Shown piece by piece: positions 30,237 to 38,253 of a DNA stretch of 38,253 nt. The notes beneath the pieces were generated by a model that worked only from the letters and a program-made list of their open reading frames with translations, did not search any database and had not been told where the DNA came from. Source of the DNA: Sellimonas sp963559135 (lineage in GTDB: Bacteria > Bacillota > Clostridia > Lachnospirales > Lachnospiraceae); assembly GCA_963559135.1 (NCBI GenBank), contig CAUWJP010000030.1:1-38253 (forward strand), in the 5' to 3' direction. How positions within the stretch are numbered: position 1 is the first letter of the stretch; the number at the start of each line of letters is the position of its first letter. The position numbers and the translations under genes are program-made.

Positions 30237-32519
30237 TTATTTATCACATTTATCACCCTTTTTCATATACTTCTCATCAAATTCTTCTGCGCTGATTGGC
30301 CTGCTGTAGTAATATCCCTGTCCAAAGTCACATCCAAAGCTCCGGATCAACGCTTCATTTTCTTTTGTCTCAACACCTTCCACAACTGTCGAGATGTTCA
30401 GGCGTTTCGTCAGGTCTACGACCTGCTCCATAATAATTTTCTGTTTATCATCCTCTTCATCTGTAATCTCTGCCAGAAAAACCCGGTCCAGTTTCAGTTC
30501 ATCGATCTTCAGTTTCCCAAGCATATTAAACGAAGAATACCCGCTTCCAAAATCATCCATGGAAACGCGGAATCCTTGTGCTTTCAGCTGCATGATTCTT
30601 CTGTTGAATTCTTCGACGTTGCCAATCGCCAGTCCTTCCAGAATTTCCAACGTAATTAATCCTGCCGGAATATCGTACTTTTTAATCAGGCCGCACAGAT
30701 TCTTGACATAGTCTTCCTCATAAAAGAGAATCTTGGACTGATTGACCGAAATCGGAATCGGCTCTATCCCCTCATCGATCCATTTTCTCAACTGCTCACA
30801 GACCTTCTCTACCATATACATATCCAGTCTTGCACAGAATCCGTTACTTTCAAACAGCGTGATAAACTGGTTTGGATAAATCATATCTCCGTCCGGCTTA
30901 ATCCAGCGCACCAGTGCTTCAGCACCACCAAGCTTTCCTGTTTTCAGATCGATTTGGGGCTGAAGGAACATATGAAACTCTTCATCCTGTAGTGCCTGAT
31001 GCATATGGCTCTCAATATAATTCTGCAGCATCTCCTGTTTATGGAGCTTTATATCATAAAACCAGATATTGTTCCGATCCGTCCCCTTTGCAGTCCGAAG
31101 TGCGAACATCGCATGAGTCATCATCATCTCAGCAGAACTGTTGTCCCGTCGGACTGCCACTCCGCAGTAAAGAAAAATCTGGTATGTGCGATGCTGGCTT
31201 AATGAAAACTCACTGATCTTGGTCATGATCTGGTAAAGCCGCCGGCTGATTACCTCTTCATCCTGCTCTTTGAGCAATACCCAAAATGCATCCCCTGAAT
31301 CCCTGCAGAAATACTCTCCCGTCTCCAGTTCTTCTTCCAACACCTGCTTGATGTAGCACAACAGTTTGTCTGCCTGGGCTCTTCCGAAAATCTCATTGAT
31401 AAATTTGAACTGATGAATGTTCATGACTCCGACACTGTACTTTTCTGGTCCTGCCAACGCCTCTTTCATCTCCTGTATGAACCGCACCGTATTGTATGCT
31501 CCGGTCAGCGAATCATAGTACGCAAAACGAATCAGTTGTTTCTGATTTTTTCTCAGCATCTTATATCCATATACCAGAAGAAAGATACTAAGGATCAGAA
31601 CTGCTATAAAAATTTCTCTGGTTACATTGATCATCTGGTAGATCGGCGCATTGATTCCCTGCATCGTATCCACGCAGAAAAGATACCATCCATTCACTCC
31701 TATCGGCTCCAGATAAATTTGATAGGACGTTCCTTCATACACAAACTCACTGAACACACTGTCATCCTTATCCATAGCAGCTTTGATCTTCACCTGCTCG
31801 AAATCGGATATATAGCCGCCTTCAAAAATGGTGTCCAGATTCCTATCGACTACTTTATTTTTGGAACGGATCAAAAAGTTGCCTTCTTTTCCGATCATAT
31901 GGATATAGCCGTATCCGTTCATTGCTGTCTTATCATCCAGTATTTCCTCAAACGTACTAATCTCATCGTTGGCCGTCAGCACACCTGTAATCTCGTCGTT
32001 CTCATAGACCGGGATCGCATAGGCAAACACATTCTTTCCAAGACTGTCATCATAATATATTCGGGAGACCCCGCTCTTACCGTCTCCAGCGTCCTGAATG
32101 ATATCCCTGAGCGGTTCATTCAGTGCTTCCACACGCACATTCTTTTCAATATCCTGATTAATCGTTACCCGGATACCATCTCCAGCCTTTGTAAAATATC
32201 CCATCTGAATAAAACTGTTATGATTGTTCGACTCGTAAAGTCCTTTGGCAAAAGCCTCCGCGTCAATAGCGCTGATCGTATTACTGAACTGGAAAAATCT
32301 CGCCAGCGTCTGTAGCGTCTGAATATCCGCATCGATTTTACGTAGTACGTTGGTCTTATATTCCTCCGCCTCCGATGTCATCTGTGTTTCCATCGTATCC
32401 GACTGCACACGCCCCAGAGAAGCAGTGATAAATCCTCCACCCAGAAACAGAAGGGCACTGATCACAGTAACAACCTCAGTAATTCTCCTCAGCCTTCTCA
32501 TCAACTGTTTTTCGCTCAT
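30237..32519 (-). CDS. dCache-degenerate GGDEF-EAL c-di-GMP phosphodiesterase
   Basis: A 760-residue membrane receptor. A helix at about 15-37, an extracellular dCache domain (38-295, RIYYDDSLGKNVFAYAIPVY) and a second helix (302-320) lead to a cytoplasmic GGDEF domain. There the motif is degraded to SGDAF (408-412), so it should not make c-di-GMP but may bind GTP. The EAL domain (505-755) keeps EAL (534-536, AEALVRW), N593, E625 (LEILEG), DDFG (655-658) and VEGVET, so hydrolysis to pGpG is expected. AAGGAAG precedes ATG 32519 and a promoter is 27 bases upstream. First gene of the operon. Confidence 0.92.
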   Translation of the reverse strand: MSEKQLMRRLRRITEVVTVISALLFLGGGFITASLGRVQSDTMETQMTSEAEEYKTNVLRKIDADIQTLQTLARFFQFSNTISAIDAEAFAKGLYESNNHNSFIQMGYFTKAGDGIRVTINQDIEKNVRVEALNEPLRDIIQDAGDGKSGVSRIYYDDSLGKNVFAYAIPVYENDEITGVLTANDEISTFEEILDDKTAMNGYGYIHMIGKEGNFLIRSKNKVVDRNLDTIFEGGYISDFEQVKIKAAMDKDDSVFSEFVYEGTSYQIYLEPIGVNGWYLFCVDTMQGINAPIYQMINVTREIFIAVLILSIFLLVYGYKMLRKNQKQLIRFAYYDSLTGAYNTVRFIQEMKEALAGPEKYSVGVMNIHQFKFINEIFGRAQADKLLCYIKQVLEEELETGEYFCRDSGDAFWVLLKEQDEEVISRRLYQIMTKISEFSLSQHRTYQIFLYCGVAVRRDNSSAEMMMTHAMFALRTAKGTDRNNIWFYDIKLHKQEMLQNYIESHMHQALQDEEFHMFLQPQIDLKTGKLGGAEALVRWIKPDGDMIYPNQFITLFESNGFCARLDMYMVEKVCEQLRKWIDEGIEPIPISVNQSKILFYEEDYVKNLCGLIKKYDIPAGLITLEILEGLAIGNVEEFNRRIMQLKAQGFRVSMDDFGSGYSSFNMLGKLKIDELKLDRVFLAEITDEEDDKQKIIMEQVVDLTKRLNISTVVEGVETKENEALIRSFGCDFGQGYYYSRPISAEEFDEKYMKKGDKCDK

Positions 32520-32545
32520 TTTTCCACTTCCTTTAACATGCTTTT

Positions 32546-32575
32546 ATCATAAAATAGAGATATATAAAGTGTCAA
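32546..32575 (-). promoter_or_regulatory. Promoter of the c-di-GMP/J-protein operon
   Basis: On the minus strand TTGACA (32570-32575) is 18 bases from TATGAT (32546-32551), which is 27 bases before the phosphodiesterase ATG. Leader too short for a riboswitch. Confidence 0.7.
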
Positions 32576-32584
32576 GGAGTGCAA

Positions 32585-32628
32585 AAAAAATATCTCCAGC
32601 CGTCTTATGATGGCTGGAGATATTTTTT
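32585..32628 (-). terminator. Terminator after the small CxCxxC protein gene
   Basis: TATCTCCAGCC (32591-32601) pairs perfectly with GGCTGGAGATA (32612-32622), extended by A and T runs on both sides. It is bidirectional in form and lies just upstream of the operon promoter. Confidence 0.92.
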
Positions 32629-32653
32629 CTGCGCTCTCCGTTGCACTATAAAA

Positions 32654-33010
32654 TTATAAGAGCTCGTCCTTCTTTACAAGGATCGCTTCTACAGCCGCGC
32701 ATGCAGGGCAGTCACAGTACTGTTTTCCTGCCGCTTTTAATTCTTTTCCATGAGCAGCAACTTCTTTGGCTTTTTCTACACCGAATACCTGAGCACCCAT
32801 TTCGGACTCTGCAAAAGCGATCAGGCCGTCCAGCGTCATAATATCTTCTTCGAGTTCGGCAATATATTTCTTTGTCTCTTCCGCTTCATTCTCGGTTCCT
32901 ACAGCGTCAAGCCATGCCTGTGCGGCATCTTTTGCCTCCTGGCAACATGACGGTGCCGCCATCAACTCTTTTGTCTTCTCCACTACATAATTTAATGTTT
33001 CCTGAGTCAT
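32654..33010 (-). CDS. Small soluble protein with CxCxxC motif, unknown function
   Basis: A 118-residue helical acidic protein: MTQETLNYVVEKTKELMAAP, then SCCQEAKDAAQAWLDAVG, a middle with ELEEDIMTLDGLIAFAESEMG and a C-terminal QYCDCPACAAVEAIL. From memory, close relatives in Lachnospiraceae are often labelled 'molecular chaperone Hsp90', but nothing here resembles the Hsp90 ATPase, so the label looks wrong. The two Cys groups (SCC, YCDCPAC) could bind a metal. ATG 33010 is eight bases after AAGGGTG; an in-frame GTG at 33019 lies within the ribosome site. It is a single gene with a strong terminator. Confidence 0.7.
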   Translation of the reverse strand: MTQETLNYVVEKTKELMAAPSCCQEAKDAAQAWLDAVGTENEAEETKKYIAELEEDIMTLDGLIAFAESEMGAQVFGVEKAKEVAAHGKELKAAGKQYCDCPACAAVEAILVKKDELL

Positions 33011-33090
33011 ACTGTACACACCCTTTCTGAAAATTTTCTCTGCAACTATTTTAACACAATCCGCTCCTTATAGAACCATCTATTTTCTAA

Positions 33091-35103
33091 TTAAATCAGT
33101 ACCATGCACTGGAACGGTTTCATTTCCAGCATGCCTTCGTATACTTCTTTTGTTTCTGCGTCTGTCCATGTCCCGATTCCTTCCACGCAGACCGGCTCAT
33201 TTTTGAAATTCATGACAAATACAATCCGTTTTCCATCATCTCCGGTACGTTCTGTCACGGTCACACCGTACGGCAGCTTAGTTTTCAGTGCGTTTTCCAG
33301 TCCGGCTTTCTGGAAAAGATCCTGATAAAATGCCCGCAGGAAATCGAGGCTGGATTCTGCTGCCAGATAGTATGCCTCTCCTTTGCCGAATCTGTTGCGT
33401 GTCACGACCGGCAATCCGGCGTAGAAATCTTTTTCATATACCGCAAGCACTTCTGTGTTTTCTTTGGCATGTACGATCTCGCAGAGGTACTGTGCAGGAT
33501 AAACTGATCCACCATAGTTAAACTGGTTCTCAAACTCCTCAGACGGCGCGTCAATTTCTTCCTGAATAATTCCCAGCACATCTTCCAGCGGGGACTGACC
33601 GGTGAAGCAAAGATCCGTGTCATCCACCATACCGCTAAAGCAGGTATTGATGAAAATACCGCCGTTCTCCACAAACTTTCTCACACGCTCCGGATATCCT
33701 TCTTTGTACATATAATTCAGCGGTGCTGCAACGAGGCTGTATCCTTCCAAAGAATCGTTCATATCCACCAGATCGGCCTCAATACCGTTTTCCCAGAACA
33801 CACGATAATGTTTAAGAATCGTTTTTACATAATTAAAATCAAGACGCGGTCCCTGCGTATCTTCCACTGCCCACCAATTATCCCAGTCAAAGATAATGGC
33901 AGCTTTCGGCCTGTTAACCGTATGATCGATGAGCTCACCAAGACCCGCAAGTCTCTCGCCCAGTTCGGTCACTTCCCGGAATACCCGGGTATTCGCTCCG
34001 TTTCTGTGATCCAGCACAGCACCATGAAATTTTTCAAATCCACCACGGCCTTTCCTCCACTGGAAATACTGTACGGAATCTGATCCGTGTGCCACCGCCT
34101 GCATACTGGAAAGCATGTGCATGCCTGGCCGTTTCAGCGGATTCACCTCACGCCAGCTGATTGCGGACGGAGAGCTTTCCATCAACAGGAACGGCTCTTT
34201 CCGAAGGGAACGCATCAGGCTATGATTTGCGGCTGTTTTCACTGCCGTGGGAACTTCATCCTTCTGTTTATGCCAGAATGGATAATTGTCCCAGGAAATA
34301 ATATCGACGCCCTTTTTCAGCCGATTGTAATCCATTCCTTTGAAAAAGTACATAAAATTCGCCGTCGCCGGAAGATCTGAATATTCTTTTAATGTCTGAA
34401 CCTCCAACTGATAAAAGTCGTTCATCTGTTCCGTAGAGAACCGTCTCCAGTCCAGCACAAGAGCCGTACTTGTTGTCTCTCCGTTCGGAACTGGACTGTG
34501 AATCTGTTCCCAGTCCGTATAAGTGTGGCTCCAGAAGTAATTCCACCATGCCCGGTTCAGATTATCCAGCGTACCGTATTTTTTCTTCAGCCAGGTACGG
34601 AATGCCGCCTGACAGTGCTCACAATGGCATACGGAATCCACAAAGTTACCTCCAAGCTCGTTGGAAATATGCCAGAGGATCACATTGCTTCTTTTTCCGA
34701 ACCTAATCGCCAGTTCCCTGTCGATTGCCGTGATTTTCTCACGCATTACCGGTGAGGTGTAGCAGAAATTGTGACGTTTTCCCGGCAGATTTCTCTTACC
34801 GTCCGGCTGCACCTGCATCACTTCCGGATATTTCTGGGTGAGCCAGTGAGGCATTGCCCCGGAAGGAGTTGCCAGTACAACCTGGATTCCTTCCTTCTCA
34901 AGCCTTGTAATGATCTTGTCCATCCAGTCAAACTGATAGACACCCTCTTCCGGTTCCAGCGCAGCCCAGGCAAAAATGCCAAGGCTTACGCAATTCACGT
35001 TCGCTTTTTTCATCAGCGCTACATCTTCTTCAAAAATCTCCGGGTAGTCCAGCCACTGATCCGGATTGTAATCTCCTCCATGGAGAATTCTTCCTCCTAA
35101 CAT
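33091..35103 (-). CDS. GH42 beta-galactosidase
   Basis: A 670-residue intracellular glycosidase. The start GGDYNPDQW is the family signature. The acid/base Glu is in LWHISNELGG (about residue 149) and the nucleophile Glu in FLLMESSPS (about 311). Cys residues of the usual zinc site occur in VCHCEHC. It releases galactose from beta-galactosides, often arabinogalacto-oligosaccharides or lacto-oligosaccharides rather than lactose. It includes the GATase-like and C-terminal beta domains, so it is full length. It starts 15 bases after the lacZ stop with AGGAGG, so the two form an operon. Confidence 0.95.
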   Translation of the reverse strand: MLGGRILHGGDYNPDQWLDYPEIFEEDVALMKKANVNCVSLGIFAWAALEPEEGVYQFDWMDKIITRLEKEGIQVVLATPSGAMPHWLTQKYPEVMQVQPDGKRNLPGKRHNFCYTSPVMREKITAIDRELAIRFGKRSNVILWHISNELGGNFVDSVCHCEHCQAAFRTWLKKKYGTLDNLNRAWWNYFWSHTYTDWEQIHSPVPNGETTSTALVLDWRRFSTEQMNDFYQLEVQTLKEYSDLPATANFMYFFKGMDYNRLKKGVDIISWDNYPFWHKQKDEVPTAVKTAANHSLMRSLRKEPFLLMESSPSAISWREVNPLKRPGMHMLSSMQAVAHGSDSVQYFQWRKGRGGFEKFHGAVLDHRNGANTRVFREVTELGERLAGLGELIDHTVNRPKAAIIFDWDNWWAVEDTQGPRLDFNYVKTILKHYRVFWENGIEADLVDMNDSLEGYSLVAAPLNYMYKEGYPERVRKFVENGGIFINTCFSGMVDDTDLCFTGQSPLEDVLGIIQEEIDAPSEEFENQFNYGGSVYPAQYLCEIVHAKENTEVLAVYEKDFYAGLPVVTRNRFGKGEAYYLAAESSLDFLRAFYQDLFQKAGLENALKTKLPYGVTVTERTGDDGKRIVFVMNFKNEPVCVEGIGTWTDAETKEVYEGMLEMKPFQCMVLI

Positions 35104-35118
35104 TGCTATTCCTCCTGT

Positions 35119-38100
35119 TTAGATTCCACGGAAACGGAATGTAAACTCCATCTTTTTGTCTGTGTTTAACAGATATTCCGGATGTGTAACAGACAGCCAG
35201 CTGTCGTCTCCTGCGATTCCCATCTGTCCAAGTGCCGCGCGTATTACCGTGTAATGAACCTGTGGAAGTTCATATGGATGTTTTGCATTTTCCAGTTCAT
35301 GCGGTGTATAAGGAAGCGCTGAGAACATCATTGGTCCACTCTCTTCGTCCATTTCAAAAATCATTCCTCTTCCGCTTCTGTCAGTCACTTTCGCGTAGCG
35401 GACTTCCTCCTTTGCCCCACATTCCTGCGGCACAATATATCTTGCCATATTGTCTTTGACCAGGTTCCGGTAAATTCCAAGTTTCGCACCTTTTTTCCGG
35501 TCTGCATAGGTCTCTGCCGGTCCAAGCCCATACCATGTCACATGATCGTAGTCCGCATCCAGTTTGAGCATCACGCCAAATTCCGGCATATCTCCCAGTT
35601 CTTTCACCGGATCATAGGAAAGCGTTACCTGCACTGTTCCATCACCAGTTACCACATACGTCATCGCGCACTGGCTGACCGGAGTCGTCGGCATCAGATA
35701 GGTATATGTCACTTTAACAGCGTCTTCTGTCGTTTCTACTTTCGGCATCAGAAGCTTGCACAGATCTTCGCCGCGGTAATCTTTGTGGGTCGCATACATA
35801 CTGGCAATCTTCCACTGTGCGTACCGTTTCGGCATCTGGTTACCCTGATCATTGTCTACCGGAGCTCTCCAGAAGTTTGGTCTTGGAATTTCCTTGATCA
35901 TTTCTTTTCCTGCATACCGGTAGGAAACAAGTCCTCCTTCCGGACCGGAGAAGATCGCTTCAAAACTTTCTCCTCTGACTCCAATATTATGTTTGCTGCG
36001 GATCACCTTCACCGGACGTCTGCATACTTTCTTCTCTTCTTTGATAGCATAGATATACTGTCCGAATGCCACTTCATGTCCTGCTTTCGCCCAGATCGTG
36101 TTCTCTTTGAGACGGAAGGAAACCGTGATCGTATACTCTCCTGGAATGGTCTCTTCCGGAAGTGGCAGATCGTACATCTTCTCGGAAAGCGGTTCTACAT
36201 CGGTTGTCATAGCTACTTCTCTGATCGTCTTTCCATTTCGAGCCGCTGTTACAACGCAGTCATAGACATTGGTGTTGAGGAAAAGGTTCTTATTGATAAC
36301 CTTCACCTGGTCCTTTGTCACTTCGGCAGTAATATTCTGATAATTGAATTTTACTTCCTGCATCTTCGGAGACGGCTCTCTGTCACCACCGTATACAATA
36401 CCGTTGGCACTGAAATTGTAGTCGGTCGGTCTCTCATTAAAATCTCCTCCGTATGCCTGGAATTCATTTCCATAGCGGTCTTTTTTATAAATTGTCTGGT
36501 CAATATAATCCCAGATAAATCCTCCCTGATAAAGCGGTTCTGTATCCGTCAGATCCGTATACTTGTGCATTGCCCCGCAGGAATTTCCCATGGCGTGGGT
36601 ATACTCGCAGCAGATAAACGGCTTACTTCTGTCTTTTTCAAGGAATTCTTTGATCTTTTCCACCGGTGTGTACATCTGGCTTTCCATGTCGCTGGAATCA
36701 TTGTAACGGCGATCATGGAAAATACCTTCATAATGTACCAGTCTTGTCGGATCTTCTTTCCGGAAGAACTGTGACATCTCATAAATGTCCTTTCCTCCGA
36801 AGGATTCATTTCCGCAGGACCAGATCAGGATGGATGGATGGTTTTTATCTCTCTGGTACATGGAGTTCACACGGTCTAAAAGCATCGCAAGCCATTCTGG
36901 CTTATCATTAGGTACAATGAAATCCTCATCTCCGTCAACACTTAATGTATCCCAGCTTCCGTGACTCTCCAGATTCGTCTCATCGATCAGATACAGTCCG
37001 TATTCATCACAAAGCTTGTAGATCAAAGAGGAATTCGGATAATGGCATGTCCGTACTGCATTGATATTGTTCTGCTTCATAATCATAATGTCTTTACGAA
37101 GCTCTTCTTCTGAAACATGTCTTCCGCTCACAGAACTGAATTCGTGGCGGTTGACTCCTTTGAAGACAATCCGCTTTCCATTCAGCGTCATGATGCAGTC
37201 TTTCATCTCAAATCTGCGGAATCCCACTTTCTCCGGAATGATTTCCATCACAGCGCCCTCGGCATCAATCACTGTAATTGTCAGATCATAAAGATCAGGC
37301 TCCTCAGCACTCCAAAGTACAGGCTGATCGATCTCCCAAGTGAAGGCCTCCTCGCCATTCAGCTCTTTCTCTTCCTGGAAGCAGACTTCTCCGTGGTAAG
37401 AAAGCACGATCTTTGCTTTTCCAGTTCCCCATGTCCGGGTGCAAAGTTCCAGTTCCGCCTTTTCCAGTGTCTCATCCGGAATTGCGCGGATCCGAAGGTC
37501 ACGGATATGCACTTCCGGTACTGTGTAGAGATAGACATCTCTGTAAAGTCCTGAGAAACGATAGAAATCCTGATCCTCACACCAGCTTCCGGATGTCCAT
37601 TTGAATACCTGCACAGCCAGTTTGTTTTCACCTTCTCTGACATAATCAGTCAGTTCAAAGTCTGACGGCGTAAAAGTGTCTTCACTGTATCCTACAAATG
37701 CACCGTTTACCCAGACAGCCATTCCACTCTCAGCTCCCTGGAAGGAAATAAAGAGACGTTTTCCCTTCATTCTTTCCGGCACACAGAAATATTTCACATA
37801 GCTTGCAACCGGATTGAAATGCTCTGGAATCTCTCCCGGACGAATGTCCTCGCGTCCTTCCCATGGATACTGTGTGTTTGCATACTGAGGCGCATCATAG
37901 CCCTCCATCTGGATATGGGCCGGCACCCGGATGTCATCCCAGGAAGTACAACAGTATTCATCTTTCTCAAATCCCGAAATTGCCGCATCGTAATTTTTCG
38001 CATAATGGAATTTCCAGATTCCATTCAAGCTTTCCTGAAACAGACTGCAGCCTGTTTCTCTGTCCACTTCGGATGCATAGTATGCATGATCGGAGTGGGC

Positions 38101-38163
38101 CTCTGCTCTCCCGTCACAGAAATACTCCGGGTTCTTTACGTTTTCATAATTAAATGTTTTCAT
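35119..38163 (-). CDS. lacZ: GH2 beta-galactosidase (LacZ-type)
   Basis: A 1014-residue cytoplasmic beta-galactosidase with all five E. coli LacZ-like domains: sugar-binding jelly roll (FNPVASYVKYF, GAESGMAVWVNGAFVGYSED), Ig-like domain, TIM barrel, second Ig domain and the C-terminal Bgal_small_N domain (WRAPVDNDQGNQMPKRYAQW, GLGPAETYADRKKGAKLG). The acid/base Glu is in IWSCGNESFGG and the nucleophile Glu in FICCEYTHAMGNSCG. It hydrolyses lactose and related galactosides. AGGAGG precedes ATG 38163. First visible gene of an operon with GH42. No transporter or LacI is in the window; they may lie to the right. Confidence 0.97.
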   Translation of the reverse strand: MKTFNYENVKNPEYFCDGRAEAHSDHAYYASEVDRETGCSLFQESLNGIWKFHYAKNYDAAISGFEKDEYCCTSWDDIRVPAHIQMEGYDAPQYANTQYPWEGREDIRPGEIPEHFNPVASYVKYFCVPERMKGKRLFISFQGAESGMAVWVNGAFVGYSEDTFTPSDFELTDYVREGENKLAVQVFKWTSGSWCEDQDFYRFSGLYRDVYLYTVPEVHIRDLRIRAIPDETLEKAELELCTRTWGTGKAKIVLSYHGEVCFQEEKELNGEEAFTWEIDQPVLWSAEEPDLYDLTITVIDAEGAVMEIIPEKVGFRRFEMKDCIMTLNGKRIVFKGVNRHEFSSVSGRHVSEEELRKDIMIMKQNNINAVRTCHYPNSSLIYKLCDEYGLYLIDETNLESHGSWDTLSVDGDEDFIVPNDKPEWLAMLLDRVNSMYQRDKNHPSILIWSCGNESFGGKDIYEMSQFFRKEDPTRLVHYEGIFHDRRYNDSSDMESQMYTPVEKIKEFLEKDRSKPFICCEYTHAMGNSCGAMHKYTDLTDTEPLYQGGFIWDYIDQTIYKKDRYGNEFQAYGGDFNERPTDYNFSANGIVYGGDREPSPKMQEVKFNYQNITAEVTKDQVKVINKNLFLNTNVYDCVVTAARNGKTIREVAMTTDVEPLSEKMYDLPLPEETIPGEYTITVSFRLKENTIWAKAGHEVAFGQYIYAIKEEKKVCRRPVKVIRSKHNIGVRGESFEAIFSGPEGGLVSYRYAGKEMIKEIPRPNFWRAPVDNDQGNQMPKRYAQWKIASMYATHKDYRGEDLCKLLMPKVETTEDAVKVTYTYLMPTTPVSQCAMTYVVTGDGTVQVTLSYDPVKELGDMPEFGVMLKLDADYDHVTWYGLGPAETYADRKKGAKLGIYRNLVKDNMARYIVPQECGAKEEVRYAKVTDRSGRGMIFEMDEESGPMMFSALPYTPHELENAKHPYELPQVHYTVIRAALGQMGIAGDDSWLSVTHPEYLLNTDKKMEFTFRFRGI

Positions 38164-38210
38164 AGTTTCCTCCTCTTTTTCCCTTGCTTATTGTATGAAA
38201 TCGAGTAGGA

Positions 38211-38236
38211 GGAATTTCTCAAAATTGAGAAATTCC
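38211..38236. promoter_or_regulatory. Perfect palindrome upstream of lacZ
   Basis: GGAATTTCTCAA (38211-38222) and TTGAGAAATTCC (38225-38236) are perfect complements separated by two bases. It lies about 50 bases upstream of the lacZ start and contains TTGAGA, a possible -35. Suitable as a repressor or activator operator, though it could also be a terminator of an upstream gene. Confidence 0.55.
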
Positions 38237-38253
38237 GACCTCTCACACCACCG

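Noticed and set aside
32520..32580. c-di-GMP riboswitch before the c-di-GMP operon
   Set aside because: The promoter is only about 27 bases from the start codon, leaving no room for an aptamer.
35542..36774. 410-codon plus-strand ORF antisense to lacZ
   Set aside because: Shadow of the LacZ reading frame; no ribosome site and no known domain.

Overview
The window looks like a chromosome segment of a gut Lachnospiraceae-type Firmicute (order Eubacteriales; Blautia, Mediterraneibacter or Dorea-like). The evidence is moderate to low GC, strong AGGAGG ribosome sites before most genes, and several families typical of that group: DUF5685, a Bce-type peptide-detoxification module, PadR-DUF1048, and a GH2/GH42 galactosidase pair. 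The species is inferred, not proven. No rRNA, tRNA or CRISPR array was found.

Region 1 (about 1-6240) is an AT-rich integrated mobile element whose left end lies outside the window. It carries a large serine recombinase (partial), a TnpW-like small protein, a degenerate repeat field, a MobT/replication-initiation-type relaxase with a GC-rich oriT-like dyad upstream, and a cargo of a WYL-type regulator, a MATE efflux pump and a GNAT acetyltransferase. Conjugation genes are absent, so it reads as a mobilizable element (IME) rather than a self-transmissible ICE. Its right end interrupts an XRE regulator gene inside the conserved KWET motif at about 6241-6246. Two element genes appear to start with ATT.

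Region 2 (6241-12100, nearly all minus strand) holds an Hsp20 chaperone with a dyad-rich leader, two small membrane or anchored proteins, a CorA-type channel behind a leader with two short upstream ORFs, a membrane-linked XRE regulator, and an isolated PbfA-like phosphonate ammonia-lyase.

Region 3 (12200-23300) is mostly plus strand. It contains a MarR gene followed by a YczE-cytidylate-kinase-like fusion whose 3' end is frameshifted, and a UroD/MtaA-type methyltransferase. A minus-strand four-gene Bce-like cassette follows (response regulator, sensor kinase, ATPase, permease) with a readable BceR-type box. Then come PadR-DUF1048 with palindromic operators, a nitroreductase, an HxlR remnant and a stand-alone ComEC-like metallo-beta-lactamase-fold hydrolase. 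That hydrolase converges on Region 4 across two REP-like palindromes.

Region 4 (23446-32575, minus) starts with a 1082-residue endonuclease Q-UvrD helicase fusion carrying two clamp-binding-like motifs. Upstream of it is a five-gene operon from one promoter at about 32550: a dCache-degenerate GGDEF-EAL phosphodiesterase, a PAS-GGDEF diguanylate cyclase, DUF5685, a J-domain protein with a Cys-rich tail, and a membrane protein, closed by a terminator at 26800. This puts an apparently opposed c-di-GMP pair together with an uncharacterised DUF5685/J-protein/membrane trio. Region 5 (32654-38253, minus) holds a small CxCxxC protein and a lactose-type operon (lacZ, then GH42) with a perfect palindrome upstream. 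The best candidates for undescribed biology are the EndoQ-UvrD fusion, the c-di-GMP/DUF5685/J-protein operon and the Asp-rich motifs in DUF5685.
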